A DNA stretch of 64,000 bases from Gemmatimonadota bacterium (lineage in GTDB: Bacteria > Gemmatimonadota > Gemmatimonadetes > Longimicrobiales > Gaopeijiaceae). Of the stretch, positions 56,840 to 64,000 are shown piece by piece. The position numbers and the translations under genes are program-made. The first letter of the stretch is position 1. Each line of letters starts with the position of its first letter. The notes beneath the pieces are model-generated. The model ran no database searches. It was not told the origin of the DNA and was given only the letters and a program-made list of their open reading frames with translations. The stretch spans positions 1-64,000 of the forward strand of contig JAJCZZ010000049.1 in assembly GCA_029262115.1 (NCBI GenBank). Reading direction: 5' to 3'.

Positions 56840-59800
56840 ATGAACTACCCCGAACTGCCCGCGACCCTCGAGGCGTTGGAAGAGGAGACCCTCGCCCGCT
56901 GGCGTGAGGACGACCTCTTCCGTCAGACGCTCAGCGCGAACGCGGACGGTGAGCCGTTCGTCTTCTACGAGGGCCCACCCACGGCCAACGGCCGCCCAGG
57001 CCTTCACCACATCTTGTCGCGCACGATCAAGGACATGGTGTGCCGATACCATGCGCTGCGTGGTCGGCAGGTTACGCGTATCGCGGGCTGGGACACCCAC
57101 GGCCTCCCGGTCGAAATCGAGACGGAAAAGCGACTGGGAATCAGTGGGAAGCCGGAGATCGAGGCGCTCGGGATCGAGGCATTCAACGCCGCGTGCCGCG
57201 ATTCGGTCTTCACCTACCAGGAGGAGTGGGAGAACCTCTCGGAGCGTATCGGCTACTGGCTGGAGTACTGGCGCCCGTACGTGACCTTCCACGCGCCGTA
57301 TGTGGAGTCCGTATGGTGGATCCTCAAGGAGCTGTCGGAGCGGGGCCTCATGTACCGGGGCCACAAGAGCGTCCCGTACTGTCCCCGGTGCGGTACCACG
57401 CTCTCGTCGCATGAGGTGGCGCAGGGCTACGAGGACGTCGAGGACCCCTCCCTCACGTTCCTGGCGCACATCCTCGACGAGGCGGGTCAGCCGGACGGGC
57501 GTGCGTTCCTCGTCTGGACCACGACTCCCTGGACGGTGCCGTCCAACGCGGGAATGGCCGTTCACCCCGACCTCGACTACGCCGAGGTCGCCCACGAGGG
57601 CCGGCGCTTCATCCTGGCCGAGGGACGCGTGGAGGCACACTTCGGAGAGGACGCCGAGGTCGTAGCCCGGCACAAGGGCTCGGCGCTGGTCGGCCTGCGG
57701 TATCGCCGCCCGCTGGACGTGGTGCCCATGCCGGCGGATCCGATGAACGGGTGGACGGTGGTCGGCGAGGACTTCGTGAGCGCGGACGACGGTACCGGCG
57801 TCGTGCACATGGCGCCCGCGTACGGCGCCGACGACTACGCGGCAGGGCAGCGCCATGGGCTGCCGATGCTCAACCCTCTCGACGACGAGGGGAAGTTCAC
57901 CGACGACGTCGCTCTGGTGGCGGGTCTGTGGGTGAAGGACGCGGACCCGATCCTCGTGGAAGCTTTGAAGGCGAACGACGGCCTGTGGAGCATCGGGAGC
58001 CTCGTGCACTCTTACCCGCACTGCTGGCGCTGCTCCTCACCGCTTCTGTACGTCGCGCGTACCTCGTGGTTCGCCGCGACGTCGAGCCTCAGAGACGAGC
58101 TGATCGCGAACAACGATCAGGTGGCGTGGCACCCGCCGGAAGTGGGCGAAAACCGCTTCGGAGACTGGCTCAGGGGCAATGTCGACTGGGCGCTGTCTCG
58201 TGATCGCTACTGGGGGACGCCGCTTCCCGTCTGGGAGTGCGACGCGGAGCCGGACCATACGCAGTGGATCGGCTCGCTGGACGAGCTGTCCGCGGCCGCG
58301 GGCGGGCTTCCCGAGGACTTCGATCCGCACCGGCCCTTCATCGACGCGTTGACGTGGCCGTGCGCGTCGTGTTCGGGCACCATGAAGCGGAATCCGGCGG
58401 TCATCGACGTATGGTTCGACTCCGGCGCCATGCCGTTTGCTCAGTGGCACTACCCGTTCGAGCACGAGGCGGACTTCGACCGCCACTTTCCGGCCGACTT
58501 CATCTGCGAGGGACTCGACCAGACCCGTGGGTGGTTCTACTCGCTCATGGCCATCAGTACGATGCTCGGTCGCGGCCCGGCGTACCGGAATGTCGTCGTG
58601 AACGACCTCGTCCTCGACGCGACGGGCAGCAAGATGTCGAAGTCCAAGGGCAACGTCGTGAATCCCTGGGACGCCATCGGAGAGCACGGGGCGGACGCCC
58701 TGCGCTGGTACTTCATCACCGGCTCCAATCCATGGGTACCCAAGCGATATGATCCCGCGGGCGTGAAGGAGGCCGCGCGAAAGTTCTTCGACACGCTCTT
58801 CAACACGTACCGCTTTTTCAAGCTGTATGCGGACGCGGAGTCCTGGTCGCCCTCGGACGACGATCCGCCCGTGGCGGAGCGACCGCTTCTCGATCGCTGG
58901 TTGGCTGCCCGTCTCGATGACGTGACCGCGACTGTCGGGCGCGAAATGGACGAGTATCAACTCACGCCGGCCTACCGCGCGCTCGGCGACTTCGTGGTCG
59001 AGGACCTTTCCAACTGGTACGTGCGCCGGAGCCGCTCGCGCTTCTGGGGGAACGCCGACTCGCACGACGCACGTTCGGCGTTCCGGACGCTTCATGAGGC
59101 GTTGAGATCGGTGGCGCTGCTCGCGGCGCCTGTGGTGCCGATGACGGCGGATTGGCTGCATCACGCCTTGACGGGGGAGAGCGTACATCTCCAGCGCTTT
59201 CCCTCAGGCGCGGATCATCGGGATGCGCGGCTGGAAGAGGACATGGCGGCGGCGCGCGTCCTGGTCTCCTTGGGTCGAGCGGCCCGGGAGGACGTTAAGA
59301 TCCGCGTCCGGCAGCCGCTCGGGACGCTCGAGGCGCTGATTCCCGGGAATCGGTCGTTGTCCGACGACGTGCTGGATGTGGTCAGGGACGAGTTGAATGT
59401 GAAGCGGGTCGAGTTCCTCGGCTCCGCCGATCACCTCGTGTCGCTCTCGGGCAATCCGAATTTTCGATCTCTGGGCAATCGGTTCGGGAAGCGAACGCAG
59501 AGGGCGGGCGGTGCCGTGCGGGCGTTGACCCAGGAGTCGCTTCAGGCCTACCGGGACGGACAGGTGGTCAAGATCGAGGTGGATGGAGAGCGGTTCGCGC
59601 TCGAGCCGGACGACCTGACCGTAGTCGAGGAGGCCACCGGCGACCGGGTCGTGAAGAGTGAGGCGGGCTTCACCGTCGCACTCGATCCCGCTATCGACGA
59701 CGCGTTGGCATCCGAGGGGTTGGCGCGCGAACTGGTCAATCGGATTCAGCGGCTCCGGCGGGATGCTGGACTCGACATCACAGACCGGATCACGCTCCGG

Positions 59801-59977
59801 GTGGACGGCGATGAGCCCGTGAAGGAGGCGGCGCGCCGTCACCGAGACTTCATCGCGGGAGAGGTGCTTGCCCCATCCGTCGTGATCGGGGAGGCGGACG
59901 AGGAGTCCCTGGAGCATTCGCGCGACGTCGACCTCGACGGATCGAGGGGGCTGATCGAACTGTCCGTTCACTCCTGA
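56840..59977 (+). CDS. ileS: isoleucyl-tRNA synthetase, eukaryote-like (type 2)
   Basis: Charges tRNA-Ile. ATG 56840 gives 1045 residues, longer than the usual bacterial type 1 enzyme. The HIGH-like motif is GLHH at 54-57 and KMSKS is at 598-602. The N-terminal FVFYEGPPTANGRPGLHHIL and GWDTHGLPVEIETEKRLG segments, the CP1 editing domain, the zinc-type CPRC and CWRC pairs and the long C-terminal domain fit the IleS2 type found in eukaryotes and some bacteria. Type 2 enzymes are known to be insensitive to mupirocin in studied cases. The gene is followed by rluD at 13 bp. Confidence 0.93.
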   Translation: MNYPELPATLEALEEETLARWREDDLFRQTLSANADGEPFVFYEGPPTANGRPGLHHILSRTIKDMVCRYHALRGRQVTRIAGWDTHGLPVEIETEKRLGISGKPEIEALGIEAFNAACRDSVFTYQEEWENLSERIGYWLEYWRPYVTFHAPYVESVWWILKELSERGLMYRGHKSVPYCPRCGTTLSSHEVAQGYEDVEDPSLTFLAHILDEAGQPDGRAFLVWTTTPWTVPSNAGMAVHPDLDYAEVAHEGRRFILAEGRVEAHFGEDAEVVARHKGSALVGLRYRRPLDVVPMPADPMNGWTVVGEDFVSADDGTGVVHMAPAYGADDYAAGQRHGLPMLNPLDDEGKFTDDVALVAGLWVKDADPILVEALKANDGLWSIGSLVHSYPHCWRCSSPLLYVARTSWFAATSSLRDELIANNDQVAWHPPEVGENRFGDWLRGNVDWALSRDRYWGTPLPVWECDAEPDHTQWIGSLDELSAAAGGLPEDFDPHRPFIDALTWPCASCSGTMKRNPAVIDVWFDSGAMPFAQWHYPFEHEADFDRHFPADFICEGLDQTRGWFYSLMAISTMLGRGPAYRNVVVNDLVLDATGSKMSKSKGNVVNPWDAIGEHGADALRWYFITGSNPWVPKRYDPAGVKEAARKFFDTLFNTYRFFKLYADAESWSPSDDDPPVAERPLLDRWLAARLDDVTATVGREMDEYQLTPAYRALGDFVVEDLSNWYVRRSRSRFWGNADSHDARSAFRTLHEALRSVALLAAPVVPMTADWLHHALTGESVHLQRFPSGADHRDARLEEDMAAARVLVSLGRAAREDVKIRVRQPLGTLEALIPGNRSLSDDVLDVVRDELNVKRVEFLGSADHLVSLSGNPNFRSLGNRFGKRTQRAGGAVRALTQESLQAYRDGQVVKIEVDGERFALEPDDLTVVEEATGDRVVKSEAGFTVALDPAIDDALASEGLARELVNRIQRLRRDAGLDITDRITLRVDGDEPVKEAARRHRDFIAGEVLAPSVVIGEADEESLEHSRDVDLDGSRGLIELSVHS

Positions 59978-59990
59978 CGGGCGACTCACC

Positions 59991-60986
59991 ATGACATTGA
60001 GCCACACCACCTTGGTGGTTGAGCACGGACATGGCGGCCGGTTGGATACGTATCTGTCCCATCAGTTGGACCTGTCGCGGACGCGGGTGCAGAAGCTCAT
60101 CGCGGACGATCGGGTTCGCGTCGACGGTCGCCGCGCGCGGAAGTCGGAGCCGGTCGAGGAAGGGACGCGGATCGAGGTCGAGATCCCGCCGCCCGAGGCG
60201 ACCGGGATCGAAGCGGAAGACCTGCCGTTGTCGATCGTGTATCAGGACGAGCATCTCGCCGTCGTCGACAAAGCTGCCGGGATGGTGGTCCACCCCGCTC
60301 CGGGGAACCGGACCGGGACGATGGTGAACGCGCTTCTCCACCATCTGGACGACCTGTCCGAAGTGGGCGGCCGGGCCCGCCCGGGCATCGTGCACCGCCT
60401 GGATCGCGATACATCGGGGCTGCTGGTGGTGGCCAAGACCGACCGTGCGCATCGCGGGCTCGCGGAGGACTTGAGGAAGCGGCTGCTGAAGCGTCTGTAC
60501 GTCGCGGCGGCATGGGGGCACCTCGACGAGGCCGAGTTCATGGTCGATGCCCCGATCGGCCGGGACCCGGTGCACCGCAGACGGATGGCTGTGATCCCCG
60601 ACGGACGGCGCGCCGTGAGCCACATGCGCGTGGTCGAACGTTGGACCCGTGCGGACCTTGTGCACGTCGCCCTCGAGACGGGGCGAACGCACCAGATTCG
60701 CGTCCACCTGGCACACCTCGGCCACCCCGTTGTCGGGGACGAGCAGTACGGCGTCGGATGGGAGCGGGGGATGGGGGGGCCGGCGCACGGGTGGGCGAAG
60801 GCACTGGCTCGCAGGGCGGGTCGACACTTCCTGCACGCGAAGGAACTCGCTTTCGACCACCCGGTCTCCGGTCGGCGCATGGAGTTCGAGGCACCGCTCC
60901 CTCCCGATCTCGCGGCCATTCACGAATGGGCGCGGGGGGAAAACGCGGACGACGGCCTCGCTCGCGGCGGTGGGTCGGAAGAGTGA
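59991..60986 (+). CDS. RluA-family 23S rRNA pseudouridine synthase (RluD-like)
   Basis: Pseudouridine synthase of 331 residues with an N-terminal S4 RNA-binding domain (about 17-75), the catalytic Asp in HRLDRDTSGLL and the RTHQIRVH motif. Such proteins modify helix 69 of 23S rRNA (RluD) or other sites (RluA/RluC); the exact uridine is not predictable. The frame starts at ATG 59991, after ileS, with a short gap. Confidence 0.9.
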   Translation: MTLSHTTLVVEHGHGGRLDTYLSHQLDLSRTRVQKLIADDRVRVDGRRARKSEPVEEGTRIEVEIPPPEATGIEAEDLPLSIVYQDEHLAVVDKAAGMVVHPAPGNRTGTMVNALLHHLDDLSEVGGRARPGIVHRLDRDTSGLLVVAKTDRAHRGLAEDLRKRLLKRLYVAAAWGHLDEAEFMVDAPIGRDPVHRRRMAVIPDGRRAVSHMRVVERWTRADLVHVALETGRTHQIRVHLAHLGHPVVGDEQYGVGWERGMGGPAHGWAKALARRAGRHFLHAKELAFDHPVSGRRMEFEAPLPPDLAAIHEWARGENADDGLARGGGSEE

Positions 60987-61089
60987 GTCGGACCTTTTAT
61001 TGCGGCTCCGAGTGGCCGATACTTAGGGCTCCGTTCCCAGAACCTCGCACCTCGTGGCTCCCGTCAAGGGAGGCGTCATTCCGCCGGCA

Positions 61090-62973
61090 ATGACGGATCC
61101 AGATCCGAAACTGACCTTCGACTCCTTTGTCGTCGGGCCTGCCAACCGGTTGGCCAGCGCCGCCGCGCGCCGAGCGGCCGAGTCACCGGGCACCAGCTAC
61201 AATCCGCTCTTCCTCTATTCCGCGTCGGGACTCGGGAAGTCGCATATCCTCAACGCCATCGCCAACCACGCGGGGCGTGTCGAGGGAGGGCCACGGATCG
61301 AGTATATGGCGCTGGAGGGATACCTCTCCGAGTTGACATCAGCGCTCGAATCGGGTGAGCGAGATGCGTTTCGCGACCGCTACGCCGAGCTCGATATCCT
61401 CCTTCTCGACGACGTACAGTTCCTGGCGGGTCAGCCGGAAGCTCAGGAGATGCTCCTTCGAACCCTGGACCAGTTGAGTTCGGGGGGGAGTCAGATCGTG
61501 CTTGCCAGCGATCGTCCGCCCGCCGACATCAACGGACTGGACGCCCGACTGGTATCGCGCTTCTCGGGGGGGTTGATCGTCGACATCGCGGCGCCGGAGT
61601 TGGAAACACGCGTGGCGATCATCCGGAAGAAGGCGGAGGAGCGGGGGCAGGTCCTGGATGAGGGTGTGGCGGAGGCGCTGGCGCGCATCCCGTTCCGCAA
61701 CGTGCGGGAGCTCGGCGGTTCACTGAACAAGGTTTTCGCCACGCAGGATCTCGAGGGGCGCCGAGTGTCGGCCGGGGAGGTGGCCGACATGATGCGGGAC
61801 GGCGCACCCATACCCACGCTGAGCGGTGACGAATTCGGGAGCTTCCTGTCCGACCTGAGCACGACGGTCGCCGCCACGGTCGAGGCGCAGGAAGAGGCAT
61901 GGAGGAGGGCCTTCCGAGAAGCGATCGACGGCGCCGAGCGGGAGGGCTTCTCCGCCAAGCGGCTGCAGAACCTCGAAGGGTTGTCCGAGCCGAACGAGTG
62001 GGAGTCGGTGCTGCATACGTTCCACGACGATGTCGCCCGCCTGCGTGAGATCGAGGCGGACCTCGATCGTCTCGGAAACCCGTGGCCCGAGGCGGCCAAG
62101 GGCGTGCTCAAGGATCCGGACCGCGTCCCGGAAGCGGAGGCTCTGCTCACGTCGGTTCGTGAACGGCGACGTCCGTTTCGTCGGCTGGGGCCGGGGGCGG
62201 ATCTGGAGGGGTTGGACGGCTTTGCCATGATCGCGGTGCGGGCGAGTCACCAGTTGGTGTTCGACGAGAAGCCGGAGTACAACCCGCTGTATGTGTGGGC
62301 CACCGACCCGAAGATCGGTCAGGCGCTTCTGGGCGCAGCAGGGCGCTCGTTCCAGGGGGTGCAGGGCGAGGCCCGTATGGCGGTCACCTCCGTGCGTGAA
62401 TTCGCCGACGACTTCATCCGTGCCCTCGGCGACGGCGTTGCCGGCGCGTGGCGCGAGCGTTGGTGGACCGTTGACCTCCTGTTGGTACACGGCGTCGAAG
62501 AGCTGTCCGAGACCGAGCGGGCACAGGACGAGTTCTTCCACCTGTTCGAGGCGCTCAAACGCCGTGGTGCCCGGGTGATGCTTGCTGCGGACCGGCCGCC
62601 GTCGGGCATCGAGTCGATCGACGAGCGACTTCGCTCCCGGTTCGAGGGCGGGTTGGTTCTGGAGGTGGACGGCGGGTCCGCCGCCGGGAACCTGGCCCTG
62701 GTCGACGCGGCTGCCGACACTGCTGAAACCGAGGGGTTGTGGGGCGTTTCTGATGAGCCGTCAGGGATTCCTCCCCTCGATGAGTTGGAGGTTGGCGACC
62801 GGGCGGGGCTCTTCACCGAGGCGGGCCCGGGCGGTTCGGCCACCGGCGTCGCCGCTTCGATCGCTGAGGCGCCACCCGCGCCGAAGAAGGGCGGGGCCTG
62901 GTTCCCGTCCCAGGAGAACGTCGTGCTTCAATGGACCTGCGTCGATCAACTCCTTCAAGAGGAGTTGGACTGA
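61090..62973 (+). CDS. DnaA-like protein with two AAA+ domains, lacking the DNA-binding domain
   Basis: A 627-residue protein whose first half resembles the DnaA AAA+ domain: Walker A S-A-S-G-L-G-K-S at 44-51 (first Gly of the motif replaced by Ser), Walker B DILLLDDV with D107 and D108, arginine finger R157 in VSRFSG and sensor II R206 in NVRELGG. A helical linker (about 250-385) joins a second AAA+ copy (about 385-560) that starts with YNPLYVWATD, has lost Walker A (DPKIGQ at 406-411) and Walker B (VHG at 466-468), but keeps the arginine of the SRF motif (R517). The C-terminal DnaA helix-turn-helix is missing. A GTG at 61054 is an alternative start. The final residues WFPSQENVVLQW suggest a conserved tail. 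It is fused by TGATG to the DUF4388 gene. Function unknown; replication initiation is unlikely. Confidence 0.85.
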   Translation: MTDPDPKLTFDSFVVGPANRLASAAARRAAESPGTSYNPLFLYSASGLGKSHILNAIANHAGRVEGGPRIEYMALEGYLSELTSALESGERDAFRDRYAELDILLLDDVQFLAGQPEAQEMLLRTLDQLSSGGSQIVLASDRPPADINGLDARLVSRFSGGLIVDIAAPELETRVAIIRKKAEERGQVLDEGVAEALARIPFRNVRELGGSLNKVFATQDLEGRRVSAGEVADMMRDGAPIPTLSGDEFGSFLSDLSTTVAATVEAQEEAWRRAFREAIDGAEREGFSAKRLQNLEGLSEPNEWESVLHTFHDDVARLREIEADLDRLGNPWPEAAKGVLKDPDRVPEAEALLTSVRERRRPFRRLGPGADLEGLDGFAMIAVRASHQLVFDEKPEYNPLYVWATDPKIGQALLGAAGRSFQGVQGEARMAVTSVREFADDFIRALGDGVAGAWRERWWTVDLLLVHGVEELSETERAQDEFFHLFEALKRRGARVMLAADRPPSGIESIDERLRSRFEGGLVLEVDGGSAAGNLALVDAAADTAETEGLWGVSDEPSGIPPLDELEVGDRAGLFTEAGPGGSATGVAASIAEAPPAPKKGGAWFPSQENVVLQWTCVDQLLQEELD

Positions 62974-64000
62974 TGGCCATCGAGGGCTCCCTCCAGGACG
63001 TCAGTCTGGCCGACATTTGCCAGTTGCTGAGCATGGGAATGAAGACCGGGTGCCTCAGCCTGACGGACCGCTCGAACTTCGGGTACGTGTACTTCCGGAA
63101 GGGCAGGGTCATCCACGCGTCGGTCCTCAACCGGGCGGACCGTCTCGGTGAGCTGCTGGTACGCAACCACGTCATCACCCGGAAGGACCTTTCCCAGGCC
63201 ATGGAGAAGCAGGCCATGGAAAAGGGAAAACGGCTGGGTGAGATCCTGGTGGAGATGGGTGCGCTGTCGGAAGAGGGCCTGCATAAGTACATCCAGATGC
63301 AGATCGAAGAGGCGGTGTACGCGCTCTTCACATGGGACCAGGGCTCGTTTCACTTCGACCCCGATCAGATGCCCGACGAGGAGGGCATTTTCCTCGTCAA
63401 CGTGCCGGCTGAGGTGCTTCTCATGGAGGGCGCCCGCCGGGTCGACGAGTGGTCGCTGGTGGAGAAGAAGATTCCCTCGTTCGACCTCGTTCTCCAGTTC
63501 GACAAGCATCCGGACGAGAACGAAGAAGAGGTCGAGCTGACGAAGGATCAGAAGAAGGTCCTGCCGTTCATCGATGGTGTCCGCACCGTCTCCGAGATCA
63601 TGATGGAAGCCGGGCTGGTGGAATTCGACACCGGGAAGGCCCTGTACGGCCTCATCCAGGCCGGCTTCGTGAGCCGGGCCGGTGCCCGCAGCACGAGCGA
63701 GGAGACCGGCGGGGACGAGAGGCTACAACAGCATCTCAACCTCGGCATCGCCTTCTATAGATCGGGGATGATGGAGGACGCGATGCGTGAGTTCGAAGCC
63801 GCGCTCGCCTCGGATCCCAAGCAGGCACGTGCCAACTTCATGCTCGGCTTGATGGCGTTCCGCAAAGGGCGATTCGAGGACGCGCTCTCGAGGTTCGGCG
63901 CGATGCCCGACGGACTCAAGGGCGCCTACGCGGTGCAGCGCAACCGTGCGCTGGCCCTGGAGATGCTGGGCCGGTACGACGAGGCATCCAAGGCGCTGGA
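62973..64000 (+). CDS. DUF4388 and TPR protein (5' part, cut by the window end)
   Basis: The ATG lies within the TGATG that also ends the DnaA-like gene, so the two are translationally coupled. The 342 codons inside the window show a DUF4388 (PATAN-type) domain (about 1-160, beginning IEGSLQDVSLADICQLLSMGMKTG-like), a winged-helix-like part around VLPFIDGVRTVSEIM (about 195-240) and then TPR repeats (NLGIAFYRSGMMEDAMREFEAALASDP, followed by two more). DUF4388/TPR proteins are common scaffolds in signalling and motility in Myxococcota, Planctomycetes and Gemmatimonadota. The C terminus is outside the window; function is unknown. Confidence 0.8.
   Translation, partial: MAIEGSLQDVSLADICQLLSMGMKTGCLSLTDRSNFGYVYFRKGRVIHASVLNRADRLGELLVRNHVITRKDLSQAMEKQAMEKGKRLGEILVEMGALSEEGLHKYIQMQIEEAVYALFTWDQGSFHFDPDQMPDEEGIFLVNVPAEVLLMEGARRVDEWSLVEKKIPSFDLVLQFDKHPDENEEEVELTKDQKKVLPFIDGVRTVSEIMMEAGLVEFDTGKALYGLIQAGFVSRAGARSTSEETGGDERLQQHLNLGIAFYRSGMMEDAMREFEAALASDPKQARANFMLGLMAFRKGRFEDALSRFGAMPDGLKGAYAVQRNRALALEMLGRYDEASKAL

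Noticed and set aside
56171-58021. 616-codon minus-strand frame opposite divIVA and ileS
   Set aside because: Antisense shadow of two recognised genes with no protein-like features of its own.
61090-62973. true replication initiator DnaA near an origin
   Set aside because: The C-terminal DNA-binding domain is missing, I saw no cluster of DnaA boxes and dnaN or gyrB is not adjacent.

Overview
The window is a dense, GC-rich stretch of bacterial chromosome made almost entirely of housekeeping genes in long co-directional runs. Most neighbouring genes overlap by 4 bp (ATGA or GTGA) or sit a few bases apart. TonB/ExbB/ExbD genes and a secreted amidohydrolase point to a diderm. The mixture of a eukaryote-like (type 2) IleRS, a Minf_1886-type protein, a DUF4388 protein, a six-bladed beta-propeller remnant and stand-alone imidazolonepropionase-like amidohydrolase is what I would expect from Gemmatimonadota. 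That assignment is inference; there is no 16S or other decisive marker here.

Layout. 1-12.6 kb (+): prfA-prmC, a YlbF-family gene, inositol-phosphate synthase, a CtpA-type protease, a decayed asparaginase end, then obg-dprA-hemW and hrcA-dnaJ-prmA. 12.6-13.0 kb (-): one small unknown gene. 13.3-26.4 kb (+): HIT protein, yqeY, mutS2, dnaG, a zinc-ribbon protein, recJ, rsmD-coaD-pta, a STAS/RsbW/RsbU partner-switching module and rsmA. 26.4-28.9 kb (+): rex behind its own well-formed Rex operator, a winged-helix exonuclease and a metallo-beta-lactamase-fold hydrolase. 29.0-35.8 kb (+): thiolase-bioY, a terminator, then 3-hydroxyacyl-CoA dehydrogenase, acyl-CoA dehydrogenase, leucine dehydrogenase, glyA and a Minf_1886 gene. 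35.9-41.1 kb (+): zinc-ribbon protein, NAD(P)HX repair enzyme, thiL, plsC, enolase and an FtsB-like protein. 41.1-46.2 kb is the accessory part: a propeller pseudogene, an SPFH operon (-), tRNA-CAU with its own terminator, a SpoIIAA-like gene, and an amidohydrolase/HExxH membrane protein operon (-). 46.4-64 kb (+): an unknown gene, glycerophosphodiesterase, tilS-hpt-ftsH-cdaA, a promoter-headed exbB-exbD-exbD-tonB cluster ending in a perfect 28-bp palindromic terminator, YggS-divIVA-ileS-rluD, and finally a pair formed by a DnaA-like protein with two AAA+ domains and a DUF4388/TPR protein that runs off the window.

How they work together. The core runs serve translation termination and modification, replication and repair, chaperones, coenzyme A and acetate metabolism, branched-chain amino acid and fatty-acid breakdown feeding NADH (with Rex as redox sensor), c-di-AMP signalling and envelope energisation. 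The strongest candidate for an undescribed system is the last gene pair: a DnaA paralogue without the DNA-binding domain, whose second AAA+ copy has lost both Walker motifs but keeps its arginine finger, coupled by a TGATG junction to a DUF4388/TPR protein.
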